24,664 nucleotides of DNA from positions 1-24,664 of IMG/VR virus record IMGVR_UViG_3300044628_000795; one strand, 5' to 3'. The translations under genes and the position numbers were made by a program. The notes under the pieces are model-generated. The model was given only the letters and a program-made list of their open reading frames with translations, did not search any database and was not told where the DNA came from. Positions 6,148 to 12,802 of this stretch are shown one piece after another; within the stretch, counting starts at the first letter, position 1; every line of letters starts with the position of its first letter. Source of the stretch: a virus.

Positions 6148-8223
6148 GAAAGTTACGCGCCCGTGGTCTATGATCAGGGGGGCGTCTGCGCCCTTGGTTA
6201 AGCCCTTGAGGGCGCGGTGTATTGTCTGGCGGCGGATGTCGCGCTTGCCGTCTTCCGGCAGGGGCATGCCCTCGACGCAGAGGGCCACGAACTTGTCCAG
6301 CGCCATGCTCGTCGTGCGCGCGTCGATCAGCTCGATACTGTCGAGAATGTGCGCCTCGACGCGGCCGATTTTCTTGGCGCCCTTGCGGTCCTTGTCGTTG
6401 GCGGAGGGCGCGGGCGCGTCCGTCTCGATCACCGCGCAGGATGTGACGACGTCGCCATCGCCGTCGATGCCCACGTCGACGATGTCGAGCTTGAAGCCCC
6501 AGCGCAGGTTGTCGTCGCCGTCCTTCATCTTGCTGGTGCGCATCTGGCGCACGGGGCTCTCCTCCTCGCGGCTGATCTCGATCTCCACGTCGGCGGCGGC
6601 CTTGATGCCGCTCCAGCCGCGCGCGCCCTTCGAGGCGTCCTTGCCCGCGTGGTGGATCAGGAGGCACATGGCCCCCGTCGCCTCGCGCAGGCCGCGCGCG
6701 TTCTTGAGCGCCAGACCCATGTCCTCGCCCGCGTTCTCGTTCGCGCCCGGCGTCACCTGCGCGAATGTATCGACGATCAGGAGCGAGGCGCCGCCCGCGG
6801 CGACGATCGACGCCACCACCTCGCTGATGTCCTCGGCCTCAAGGAAATTGGGCGCGGCCGTGATCACGCCAATGTCCAGATCGCGCATCTCGATCATGTG
6901 GTGCTGGCAGTAGGCCTTGATGCGCTTGCCGTAGCCCCCGCCGCCCTCGGCGGCGATGACGATCACGCGGCCCTTGCGCACGCGCCGGCCGCGCCAGTCC
7001 ACGCCGCGGGCGATCGAGCCGGCCATGTCCAGCGCGGCGAAGCTCTTGCCGGAGCCGCTGGCGCCGAACAGGACACCCATGTCGGCGTCGGGCAGGACGC
7101 CCTTGATCAGCCAGCCAATGGGATCGCGCTGGGCGAGGCTCTCGGCGCTGTAGACACGGAACCGCCCCTCGAAGCCCTCGGGCGTGCAGACCCCCTCGGA
7201 GGGCGGCAGGTCGGCGATCTGTTCAGCGGTATCGGCGGCGACGGCCTTCAGATCCTCGGCCGAGGCCGCCAGTGTAGGGCGCGGCAGGGCAATGCCAGCC
7301 TCCTTGGCCATCTTCAGCACCGATGCCATCGTGATCTGGCGGCGGCCGGAGCCGCTGCGCCGTGTGAAGCTGTCCCACTGGCCGCGCAGGGCCTCCTCCG
7401 ACGGGTACTTGCCGCCGGCCTCAGACCAGTCGTTCCAGAGGTCAAAGCCCGTGTCGTCGCCCTCGCACTCATGGTGCAGGGCCATGCCGACGCGGATCCA
7501 GTCATCCCGGCCCATGTCGGGGTCGAGGCCCGCCAGCAGGGTCTGCATCTGCTCGACGCTCAGACCGATCTGGGGCTCGAGCCCGGCGAAGGGATCGTCG
7601 TTGTCGACGGCCTGCGCCGGGGTGCTGCGGCCGAAGCGCGCCTCGCACAAGGCGCGGGTTTTGTCGTCGGCGTCGGCGATCGTGTCCTCGAGACCGCACA
7701 GGTCGATGTGCGGCAGCATGTTGCCGGTGAAGGTCACAAAGCCGTTGGAGCTGAAGGTCTCAAAGCCGAAGCGCCCCGGCTCGGCGGCGCTCTTGTGATT
7801 GCCCAGCGCGCCGCGCACGAAGGCGCGCACGCCGATGCCGCTGGGGCTGAACTCGCTGTAGGTGCGGCCGACGATCGCCATGATCTCGGGCGCCATGTTG
7901 CGCAGGCCCTCGGTGCCGATGCACTTGTCGAAGTCGAGCGCCGTGATGTTCCAGTCGGCGAGCATGGCGAGGCCCACGCCGTCGAAGCCGCGCCGGGCGG
8001 CGGCGGCCGTTGCGGCGGCGAATGATGTCAGCTTTGAGCGATCCGTGGCGCTGCCCTGCTGGCCATGCCTACGGCCGCCGTCGGTGTAGTAGGGCACCTT
8101 GAGCTGCTTGCCCGTGCCGGGCTGCGTCTCAAAGCGCCAGATCAGCCAGCCCGGCAGCTCGCGCAGGGCGGCAGGTGCCACCAGCTCGCGGTGATGCGGC
8201 GCGATGGCGCTCACGTTAGGCAT
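6139..8223 (-). CDS. Primase-polymerase / RecA-like helicase fusion
   Basis: The protein has 694 residues. ATG at 8223 is preferred over 8241 because a purine-rich ribosome site (GGAGGGGGAGGGA) lies directly before it. The N-terminal ~200 residues look like a primase-polymerase domain: GWLIWRFE near 25, DFD at 97-99 as metal ligands, and SPSGIGVRAFVRG near 126. A PriCT-like helical segment, LDPDMGRDDWIRVGMALHHE ... FDLWNDWS, spans about 233-267. The C-terminal ATPase is of the AAA_25/RepA hexameric type, with GASGSGKS (387-394, Walker A), LLIVDTFAQV (481-490, Walker B) and LLIHHAGKDASKGARGWSG (the RepA-like sensor region). It probably unwinds and primes at the phage fork. Confidence 0.9.
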   Translation of the reverse strand: MPNVSAIAPHHRELVAPAALRELPGWLIWRFETQPGTGKQLKVPYYTDGGRRHGQQGSATDRSKLTSFAAATAAAARRGFDGVGLAMLADWNITALDFDKCIGTEGLRNMAPEIMAIVGRTYSEFSPSGIGVRAFVRGALGNHKSAAEPGRFGFETFSSNGFVTFTGNMLPHIDLCGLEDTIADADDKTRALCEARFGRSTPAQAVDNDDPFAGLEPQIGLSVEQMQTLLAGLDPDMGRDDWIRVGMALHHECEGDDTGFDLWNDWSEAGGKYPSEEALRGQWDSFTRRSGSGRRQITMASVLKMAKEAGIALPRPTLAASAEDLKAVAADTAEQIADLPPSEGVCTPEGFEGRFRVYSAESLAQRDPIGWLIKGVLPDADMGVLFGASGSGKSFAALDMAGSIARGVDWRGRRVRKGRVIVIAAEGGGGYGKRIKAYCQHHMIEMRDLDIGVITAAPNFLEAEDISEVVASIVAAGGASLLIVDTFAQVTPGANENAGEDMGLALKNARGLREATGAMCLLIHHAGKDASKGARGWSGIKAAADVEIEISREEESPVRQMRTSKMKDGDDNLRWGFKLDIVDVGIDGDGDVVTSCAVIETDAPAPSANDKDRKGAKKIGRVEAHILDSIELIDARTTSMALDKFVALCVEGMPLPEDGKRDIRRQTIHRALKGLTKGADAPLIIDHGRVTFCK

Positions 8224-8244
8224 GTGTCCCTCCCCCTCCATGCT

Positions 8245-10167
8245 TTAAAGCACGCTCAACAGATCATCCACGAGCTGGATGCGCTTGCCAATCCACTGCA
8301 TAACGGGCACGGCCATCGAATTGCCCAAGGCCTTGTAGCGGGGCCCATCGGCTGCGGGTTTCTTGCGGTGATCCACTAGGGTGTAGTCGTCAGGAAAGCC
8401 CTGCAGCCTCTCGCACTCGCGCGGCGTGAGGCGGCGCACGGCACTGGCGGCGACATAAGACTTGCTTGACCCGCCGCTGGCGGCGCGGATGTTGGCCGTG
8501 TCGTGCGGGCCTTCCATCTGGGTGCCGCCCTCGCGGCCGCGCATGTCGTAGGCGACTGCGTGGCTGTGTCCCTTTGTCAGCGTGAAAGATGGGTCGCCCT
8601 GCGCCCCGAAGCCCAAGCCGCCTGACGCGTGGCCCTCCGTCATGTTCTGCGTGTCGATGGGGTACACGGGCACGATGTACTCATCTTTGCTGTCGCCTGA
8701 TCTGGCTCCATGTCCGGGGCCGTCTTGCGATGCCGCCGCGCGCAGCGTGGGCATCACATCAACGTGCGCAACGGACTGCAGGACGTAGTCGCCGCCCTGA
8801 TTTCCGCAGATGGCGCGTTCTTGAATGGCAACGCAAGGAGCCTGATCGCTTAAACCACGACCCTGATCGCTTTTGAGCGTAGGAAAAACCTCCGTGCTGG
8901 GGTTAGAACCTGCGCCTCGTCTTAGGTTTCCTGTTTGAAACGCCACAGCCACTTGGCCGCCAGCGTTTGCGTGTGACGCTCCGTGGCCCATGGCTCGCAG
9001 CGTAGGCGACACATCGCCTGCATCGGCGCCGTGGTCTTTGCAAGAAAACGCCACCACGTTCTGACCTCTGTCTGCGCACGGGCTGCTGTCGTGACGCGCC
9101 GTGAGCGAGCCAGCCACGTCGCCGTATTGCGTCATGGGCAGATAATGCCCACCATCAACTTCCGGCGCGCCCATGGCCTGTGGGCCTTTGGCTGTCAAAG
9201 CGCCTACGACATCGCCGTATTGCGTCACAACGTAGGCCTTGGTGTCGGGAGCGTGATGCGACCCGCTTTGCGTGTTCAGCGCCGGGCTGACGCAGGGCAC
9301 GATGTGGTCAAAGTCACCCTGCACTCCGCCTTCTCCCGGGCGGCGTATGCGCAGCGTGCCAACCGTGTCCGGCGCGGGAACGAACATTGAGCAGCCGCCG
9401 TTGACGTGCTGATTGTTCTGGCCCCACTTGCTTCCGTACTCAGCGTCAAGAGTTCCTGCCACATCAGCAGGCCAGTCTACACCAGATCGCTTCCGTCCTC
9501 CGGTGGCGATAACAGGGTCTTGTCCTCGGGTTTCTCCGGTTCTGTCGAAGCCCCGGCCACTTGCTCCAATGCAAGGCGCAAGGTCGTGGGTAACGCTTTC
9601 CCGCGCTTCTCTGCGCGGCGGAGTATCCCTTGACAGGCTTTGGCGCTCAAAAAGAACCGCTGCGGCGGGTCTGTAATCTCCAAGATATCCGACAAGGAAC
9701 ACACGGCGACGTCGCTGGGGAACTCCAAAGTACTGAGCGTCAAGCACTCGGTAGGCGAGACCATACCCGAGCTCTGCCAGCGCCCCGAGGATGGAACCAA
9801 AGTCCCGTCCTCCTGACGATGACAGGACACCGGGGACGTTTTCCCAGACGATCCAGCGCGGCCGTTCTCTTTGAGCAAGTCTGCAAAACTCAAGGGCGAG
9901 GTTACCACGCTCGTCATCCAGACCGCCTCTGAGTCCGGCAACGCTAAAGGACTGGCAGGGTGTTCCGCCAACGAGGAGGTCGATTTTTCCATATTGGTTC
10001 TCCGTGATGGTTGTGAAGTCGCCGTGCAAGGGTACGTTGGGGTAATGGTGTTCCAGCACCGAGCGCGGAAACGCCTCGATCTCGCTAAAAAAAGCAGGTT
10101 CCCAGCCTAGCCCGTGCCACGCCGTGGTCGCGGCCTCTATGCCGCTGCATACTGATCCGTAACGCAT
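8245..10167 (-). CDS. C5 cytosine-specific DNA methyltransferase, very long target-recognition region
   Basis: The protein has 640 residues, against about 330-450 for typical members. Motif I is GSVCSGIEAA at 4-13. Motif IV is GGTPCQS with catalytic Cys71, motif VI ENVPG with Glu109, and motif VIII QRRRRVFLVG at 151-160. The C-terminal RRLTPRECERLQGFPDDYT and KALGNSMAVPV are motifs IX-X. Between about residues 230 and 585 lies an extended region with roughly eight repeats of a (G/P)TL(R/K/T)(A/S)-type strand followed by Gly/Ser/His-rich segments. ATG at 10167 follows AAAGGGACAACCACA. It probably methylates phage DNA against host restriction or marks it for regulation. Base composition is less GC-rich than that of the neighbours, hinting at transfer. 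A second gene overlaps residues 59-230 in another frame. Confidence 0.93.
   Translation of the reverse strand: MRYGSVCSGIEAATTAWHGLGWEPAFFSEIEAFPRSVLEHHYPNVPLHGDFTTITENQYGKIDLLVGGTPCQSFSVAGLRGGLDDERGNLALEFCRLAQRERPRWIVWENVPGVLSSSGGRDFGSILGALAELGYGLAYRVLDAQYFGVPQRRRRVFLVGYLGDYRPAAAVLFERQSLSRDTPPRREARESVTHDLAPCIGASGRGFDRTGETRGQDPVIATGGRKRSGVDWPADVAGTLDAEYGSKWGQNNQHVNGGCSMFVPAPDTVGTLRIRRPGEGGVQGDFDHIVPCVSPALNTQSGSHHAPDTKAYVVTQYGDVVGALTAKGPQAMGAPEVDGGHYLPMTQYGDVAGSLTARHDSSPCADRGQNVVAFSCKDHGADAGDVSPTLRAMGHGASHANAGGQVAVAFQTGNLRRGAGSNPSTEVFPTLKSDQGRGLSDQAPCVAIQERAICGNQGGDYVLQSVAHVDVMPTLRAAASQDGPGHGARSGDSKDEYIVPVYPIDTQNMTEGHASGGLGFGAQGDPSFTLTKGHSHAVAYDMRGREGGTQMEGPHDTANIRAASGGSSKSYVAASAVRRLTPRECERLQGFPDDYTLVDHRKKPAADGPRYKALGNSMAVPVMQWIGKRIQLVDDLLSVL
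9477..9992 (-). CDS. Overprinted protein inside the methyltransferase gene (171 aa)
   Basis: This frame lies wholly inside the methyltransferase gene, same strand, different frame. Unlike ordinary shadow frames it looks like a protein: few arginines in the N-terminal half, Ser/Thr-rich segments, FADLLKENGRAGSSGKTS, then LVPSSGRWQSSGMVSPTE, TLSTLEFPS and VCSLSDILE, and a helical, basic C-terminal block RFFLSAKACQGILRRAEKRG followed by KALPTTLRLALEQVA. I recall near-identical blocks in phage hypothetical proteins encoded with C5 methyltransferases, so this is a recognised family from memory, not from a search. The ATG at 9992 has a GGAG seven bases upstream. It may modulate the methyltransferase; function is unknown. 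Confidence 0.6.
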   Translation of the reverse strand: MEKSTSSLAEHPASPLALPDSEAVWMTSVVTSPLSFADLLKENGRAGSSGKTSPVSCHRQEDGTLVPSSGRWQSSGMVSPTECLTLSTLEFPSDVAVCSLSDILEITDPPQRFFLSAKACQGILRRAEKRGKALPTTLRLALEQVAGASTEPEKPEDKTLLSPPEDGSDLV

Positions 10168-10170
10168 TGT

Positions 10171-10179
10171 GGTTGTCCC
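10171..10179 (-). promoter_or_regulatory. Leader motif GGGACAACC before the methyltransferase
   Basis: Read on the - strand as CCAAAGGGACAACCACAATG. It is the ribosome site for the ATG at 10167, in the 24-base gap after the HTH gene. Confidence 0.65.
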
Positions 10180-10191
10180 TTTGGTATTCGG

Positions 10192-10395
10192 TTAGTTCAT
10201 GATCAGCTTCGCGAGCTTCGGATTGAGCAGCTTCAACACCGGGATGTTGAACAGCGCCTTGAGCTGCAGGGCGCGATCGCTCGGCACCCAGCCGCGCTTC
10301 TGCCAGTGGTATACGACCTGATGCGATACCTTTAGCAGCTTGGCCAGCGCGATGGCGCCGCCCGCCGCCTCGATGGCGCGGTCAATTCCCGTCAT
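10192..10395 (-). CDS. YdaS/Cro-like helix-turn-helix regulator
   Basis: The 67-residue protein from the ATG at 10395 has a clear HTH: IEAAGGAIALAKLLKVSHQVVYHWQKRG, with the ALAKLLKVS helix, the turn, and the recognition helix QVVYHW. The W-VPSDRALQLKALF segment after it is typical of YdaS/Cro-type phage repressors and antitoxins, in which an invariant Trp ends the recognition helix region. A longer frame to 10461 has no ribosome site, and GGAG lies about 10 bases before the chosen ATG. The gene has its own promoter-like sequence with a TGCAA-N8-TTGCA dyad at 10457-10474. It is therefore the best candidate in the window for the protein that binds those dyads, perhaps autoregulating; that link is inference. 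Confidence 0.82.
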   Translation of the reverse strand: MTGIDRAIEAAGGAIALAKLLKVSHQVVYHWQKRGWVPSDRALQLKALFNIPVLKLLNPKLAKLIMN

Positions 10396-10431
10396 GATGA
10401 AGTTGCTCCGTGGTAGGTGTGCTCGACGCAG

Positions 10432-10461
10432 ACCATAAGCTGCGCCGGGCAAGATGTGCAA
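10432..10461 (-). promoter_or_regulatory. Putative promoter of the YdaS/Cro-like gene
   Basis: On the - strand TTGCAC (10461-10456), 18 bases, TATGGT (10437-10432). The same TTGCA(A/C) ... TATGGT layout occurs at 13653-13625. The expected start is near 10425, giving a leader of about 30 bases. Confidence 0.45.
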
Positions 10462-10474
10462 GCTATTGTTTGCA
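10457..10474. promoter_or_regulatory. Operator-like dyad TGCAA-N8-TTGCA
   Basis: Perfect 5-bp arms, TGCAA at 10457-10461 and TTGCA at 10470-10474, separated by 8 bases and overlapping the -35 of the HTH gene promoter. The geometry is identical to the pair at 6116-6147. Confidence 0.5.
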
Positions 10475-10484
10475 GCGTGGTTGT

Positions 10485-10721
10485 CTACGCGCGTCTACGC
10501 GTAGTCTTTTTTGTCTTGGCCTTGGGTTTGTTCTTGCTGCCCTTGGGCCTGCCGCCCTTGTTCTTAGGCGCAGGGGGCGTATCAGTAACTACAGCATCTG
10601 GTGCTGCTGCCGTATCCCTAGTGACCGACTTGCGGTGCCGGTATAGGTCTAGGCACACGCCTATAACCAAGCCGGCGAAGGCGAGACCCATCATCAGTGC
10701 GATTGCTTGCGCGTTTTCCAT
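10485..10721 (-). CDS. Membrane-anchored AT-hook protein
   Basis: The protein has 78 residues from the ATG at 10721, with AAGGA about 9 bases upstream. Residues 6-25 (AIALMMGLAFAGLVIGVCLD) form one hydrophobic span, followed by a basic LYRHRK stop-transfer. A flexible Pro/Ala/Asp/Thr stretch comes next. The C-terminus is strongly basic: GRPKGSKNKPK at 57-67 is an AT-hook-like minor-groove motif, followed by KTKKTTRRRA. The orientation rule (positive inside) puts the DNA-binding tail in the cytoplasm. The combination suggests a protein that tethers DNA to the membrane. I know no named family. An alternative is that the tail binds RNA or acidic lipids. Confidence 0.75.
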   Translation of the reverse strand: MENAQAIALMMGLAFAGLVIGVCLDLYRHRKSVTRDTAAAPDAVVTDTPPAPKNKGGRPKGSKNKPKAKTKKTTRRRA

Positions 10722-10726
10722 GTCGC

Positions 10727-10930
10727 TTATTCCTTTTGCGCTTTTGCTATGTATTTATCTAACCGCCGCATTTCATCTTTGAGAGAACGCCTGCTCTCCT
10801 TGCTAGAGTTGCCGGATATTACCTGAACCAGCTCCCCGGCTGCAGTGAACAGCTTCGTGTGCTTGCTGCCGTTTTCAATCCGCAGCCCTCGGGTTCGCGC
10901 GTAGTCTAGTAGTTCTCTGTATTTGTTCAT
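10727..10930 (-). CDS. HicA-like small protein
   Basis: This is a 67-residue protein. ATG at 10930 shares one base with the preceding stop (TGATG) and has GGAGAA as ribosome site; the longer frame to 10975 is rejected. The pattern LLDYARTRGLRIENGSKHTKLF ... GELVQVISGNSS ... RRSLKDEMRRLDKYI resembles the HicA/dsRBD-like fold: helix, strand with a glycine-serine-x-histidine, strand, then helix. In HicA toxins the His of GSH is catalytic for mRNA cleavage, and here the GSKH carries a similar His. No HicB antitoxin is adjacent, so a toxin role is uncertain; such orphan HicA-like genes are common in phages. Confidence 0.65.
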   Translation of the reverse strand: MNKYRELLDYARTRGLRIENGSKHTKLFTAAGELVQVISGNSSKESRRSLKDEMRRLDKYIAKAQKE

Positions 10931-11193
10931 CACTTCTCCCCCAGCGCGGCATCCACCATCGCCACCCACTCGCACTCGATGATGTCGTTGAGCAGCGTCT
11001 CGCGCCTGTACCCGCCAGCCGGATGCGCGGCTGATCCGGCGTCCAGCATCTCAGGTGTGCAGTCGCGCATAGCGGCAATGGCGGCGCGGGCGTACGGAAT
11101 ACATTTCTGTATAGCGAAAGGATCATAGTCCCGGCCCACTTCTCCAAGCGCCTTTGTTGCAATAGCCTTCGCCACCCGTTCAATCATGTCCAC
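10930..11193 (-). CDS. Hypothetical phage protein (87 aa)
   Basis: The start is taken as GTG at 11193, with AAGGG eight bases upstream; ATG at 11187 is possible and gives an 85-residue product. The protein has an N-terminal helix MIERVAKAIATKAL, a central YARAAIAAMRDCTPEMLDAGSAA and a C-terminal EWVAMVDAAL. This pattern, ending in W-x-A-M-x-D-A-A-L, occurs in many small proteins of phages of Rhizobiales and relatives, all of unknown role. It overlaps the LexA-like gene by 14 bases and shares TGATG with the HicA-like gene. Confidence 0.72.
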   Translation of the reverse strand: MDMIERVAKAIATKALGEVGRDYDPFAIQKCIPYARAAIAAMRDCTPEMLDAGSAAHPAGGYRRETLLNDIIECEWVAMVDAALGEK

Positions 11194-11557
11194 GGCGTTT
11201 TCCCTTCTTGCTGTCGGGCAGCGTCATGGCCTTCACGTCCACGTCCCAGCCCAGTTTCTTGAGATGCCCGCGCAGCTCTATGTTCTGCAGGTAGAGCGCG
11301 CGGGCGATGCTCTCCCAGTTGGGCGTGCCCTCCATGGGGAACAGCACGACGATCGTGCGCGCCTTGCCGGGAGCGAAGTCGATGTAGCCCCTCTCGCGCA
11401 AGGCGTAGAGGTAGCGCGACACGGAGGCCTTGGAGCGAAAGCCCAGTGCGTCCTGCATCTCGGCGTATGATGGCGAGATGCCCTTGCGCACGATGAACGT
11501 GTTCAGGAAGTCGAGCATGCGCTTCTGCGGCGACGTCAGGCCGCCCGCGCTAGACAT
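11180..11557 (-). CDS. LexA-type winged-helix protein without peptidase domain
   Basis: The protein has 125 residues. Residues 7-70 match the LexA DNA-binding domain: LTSPQKRMLDFLNTFIVRKG, then ISPSYAEMQDALGFRSKASVSRYLYAL (helix-turn-helix), then RERGYIDFAPGKARTIVVL (wing). The C-terminal part is helical and basic (YLQNIELRGHLKKLG ... KKGKRRGHD) and lacks the S24 Ser-Lys peptidase, so it cannot self-cleave like LexA. It could be a phage repressor, or could occupy host LexA boxes. It starts at the ATG at 11557 overlapping the DUF6378 stop by 8 bases, with no strong ribosome site, so it is probably translated by coupling. Confidence 0.88.
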   Translation of the reverse strand: MSSAGGLTSPQKRMLDFLNTFIVRKGISPSYAEMQDALGFRSKASVSRYLYALRERGYIDFAPGKARTIVVLFPMEGTPNWESIARALYLQNIELRGHLKKLGWDVDVKAMTLPDSKKGKRRGHD

Positions 11558-11816
11558 CGGCCTGCGCCTCGCACAGGACGGCCGCGTAGCCGGCGATGTC
11601 GACGGCTGAGTCCGAGTGATCTGGCGTCACCAACAGCCGGGCCACTTTCAACTGCACAAGGCACAGTGCGCACTGCACAGGCGTGACGGGTACGCCCAGC
11701 ACGATCGACCAGAGCTGCGCCGTGCGCTCCATGTTGGCGCGCGCCTCGCCGTAGACCCGGCCGCGCTCGGCGATGGTGCGCGCCGCGTCCAGCAGCATGT
11801 CGGATCCCTTGCTCAT
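11550..11816 (-). CDS. DUF6378 family phage protein
   Basis: The protein has 88 residues from the ATG at 11816, which overlaps the previous stop (ATGA) and has AGGA eight bases upstream. The sequence LLDAARTIAERGRVYGEARANMERTAQLWS ... VTPVQCALCLVQLKVARL ... PDHSDSAVDIAGYAAVLCE carries the hallmarks of DUF6378: the RG-x-x-YG-x-x-x-x-N segment and the C-terminal D-S-x-x-D-I-A-G-Y. These helical proteins resemble all-alpha NTP pyrophosphohydrolases (MazG-like) in their E/D patterning, but a reaction has not been shown to my knowledge. The long frame to 11915 is rejected as it lies inside the next coding sequence. Confidence 0.85.
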   Translation of the reverse strand: MSKGSDMLLDAARTIAERGRVYGEARANMERTAQLWSIVLGVPVTPVQCALCLVQLKVARLLVTPDHSDSAVDIAGYAAVLCEAQADV

Positions 11817-11998
11817 TTCACTATCCTGATGTGCTTGGTGCATGCCTCGCCGGCGCCGCGGAAGGGCCAGCCGGGGCTGCTCTTGGGGAAGGCCTTGGGG
11901 TATCGCTGCGCCCACATCAGCTCGACATACTCGGCCTCGGTGTGGTCGGCGCGCAGCTCTCGCAGCACCTGCACGGCGTCTCTCTCGGGGTGTCTCAT
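11813..11998 (-). CDS. Hypothetical protein (61 aa)
   Basis: The ATG at 11998 overlaps the stop of the upstream gene (ATGA), and its own stop overlaps the DUF6378 start (ATGA). The product begins with a short amphipathic helix, MRHPERDAVQVLRELRADHTEAEYVELMWAQR (shown by pattern), and ends with a basic GWPFRGAGEACTKHIRIVK. The single cysteine gives no metal site. I do not recognise the family; the double overlap is the main evidence that it is a real gene. Confidence 0.65.
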   Translation of the reverse strand: MRHPERDAVQVLRELRADHTEAEYVELMWAQRYPKAFPKSSPGWPFRGAGEACTKHIRIVK

Positions 11999-12291
11999 GT
12001 TCTAATCTCCACGCTGCCCAATACCGCCGTGACGAGGCGCTGGCCCCAGATCCGGTTCATCGTCGCCCGGCTCATGCCGCGACTGGCGTTGTGCCGGATC
12101 AGCTCGACGGAGCGCGGGTGCGCGCGCAGGTAGACGCCGGCCATCATCGTGTCGTGATCGGGGGCCGCCTCTGCCTCGTCGCCTCTGCCGCGCTTGAGCG
12201 GGTTCTGCGCGCGCATCGCGCGCCGGATGCCCTCCTCGAGATCGCGCATTAGCCGGGCGCGCTCGGGGTTGTCGTCACTTGGCGGTTGCAT
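11995..12291 (-). CDS. Hypothetical protein (98 aa)
   Basis: ATG at 12291 has GAGAGG about 8 bases upstream; the frame runs back to 12357 but that part lies inside the GcrA-like gene. Residues 1-45 are charged and helical (NPERARLMRDLEEGIRRAMRAQNPLKRG). The C-terminal half, YLRAHPRSVELIRHNASRGMSRATMNRIWGQRLV, looks like a helix-turn-helix with the R-x-x-MNRIWG segment as a possible recognition helix, so DNA binding is possible. It overlaps the GcrA-like gene by 17 bases. No family name can be given. Confidence 0.65.
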   Translation of the reverse strand: MQPPSDDNPERARLMRDLEEGIRRAMRAQNPLKRGRGDEAEAAPDHDTMMAGVYLRAHPRSVELIRHNASRGMSRATMNRIWGQRLVTAVLGSVEIRT

Positions 12292-12802
12292 TGTTTCGGC
12301 CTCTCGAGGGGTAGTAGGCGATGGCGACGTGCTTCTCGCAGTAGGGGCGGCCGGCAACCTTCTGGTCGCCGCAGAAGTAGTAGTCGCCGCCCAGTGCGTT
12401 GTTCAGCGGCCAGCGGCAGTGGTGGCGCCGCAGCTCCATCATGCGCAGCAGGCCGGGCGTCGCCGGGTCGATCGCGTCGTATTCCGTCGCCTCGATCTCG
12501 CGCGGCGGCGTTGACAGCGAGGGGGCCGCGGCGGCGCCGAAGCCGTAGCTGGCGCGGTGCTGGCGCGCCAGAACGCGCTTGACCTTGGCCACGGCCGGAT
12601 CAGGCTTGGGCTTTTCGACCTTGTAGGGTGCGTCCAGCTTGCCCGCCAGCTTGAGCCGGTGGAGCTTGCCTATCACGGCACTGCGCGTGGTGCCCGTGCC
12701 GAGAGCCTTGGCGATCTGCGCCGAGCTCTTGCCCTGCGCCTTCAGCGCCAGCATGCGCTTGACGCGCGCCTCGGGCCAGAGGTTGTCGCGGGCTTTGGCC
12801 AT
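12275..12802 (-). CDS. gcrA: GcrA-family cell cycle regulator
   Basis: The protein has 175 residues; ATG at 12802 shares one base with the stop of the preceding 58-aa gene (TGATG). The N-terminal domain LWPEARVKRMLALKAQGKSSAQIAKALGTGTTRSAVIGKLHRLKL (residues 8-52, a helix-turn-helix) is the GcrA signature. The C-terminal HHCRWPLN ... YFCGDQKVAGRPYCEKHVAIAYYP carries the conserved C-x-W-P, FCG and PYCxxH set. Family knowledge: GcrA of Caulobacter binds the sigma70 holoenzyme and activates promoters with CcrM-methylated GANTC sites. A phage copy would allow control of host or phage promoters according to methylation and cell-cycle state. It sits in the early operon, far from structural genes. 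Confidence 0.93.
   Translation of the reverse strand: MAKARDNLWPEARVKRMLALKAQGKSSAQIAKALGTGTTRSAVIGKLHRLKLAGKLDAPYKVEKPKPDPAVAKVKRVLARQHRASYGFGAAAAPSLSTPPREIEATEYDAIDPATPGLLRMMELRRHHCRWPLNNALGGDYYFCGDQKVAGRPYCEKHVAIAYYPSRGRNNATAK

Noticed and set aside
6217-8025. 602-codon open frame on the + strand
   Set aside because: It is antisense to the primase/helicase, which has clear motifs. The product is Ala/Val/His/Arg-rich low-complexity, the usual mirror frame of GC-rich coding DNA.
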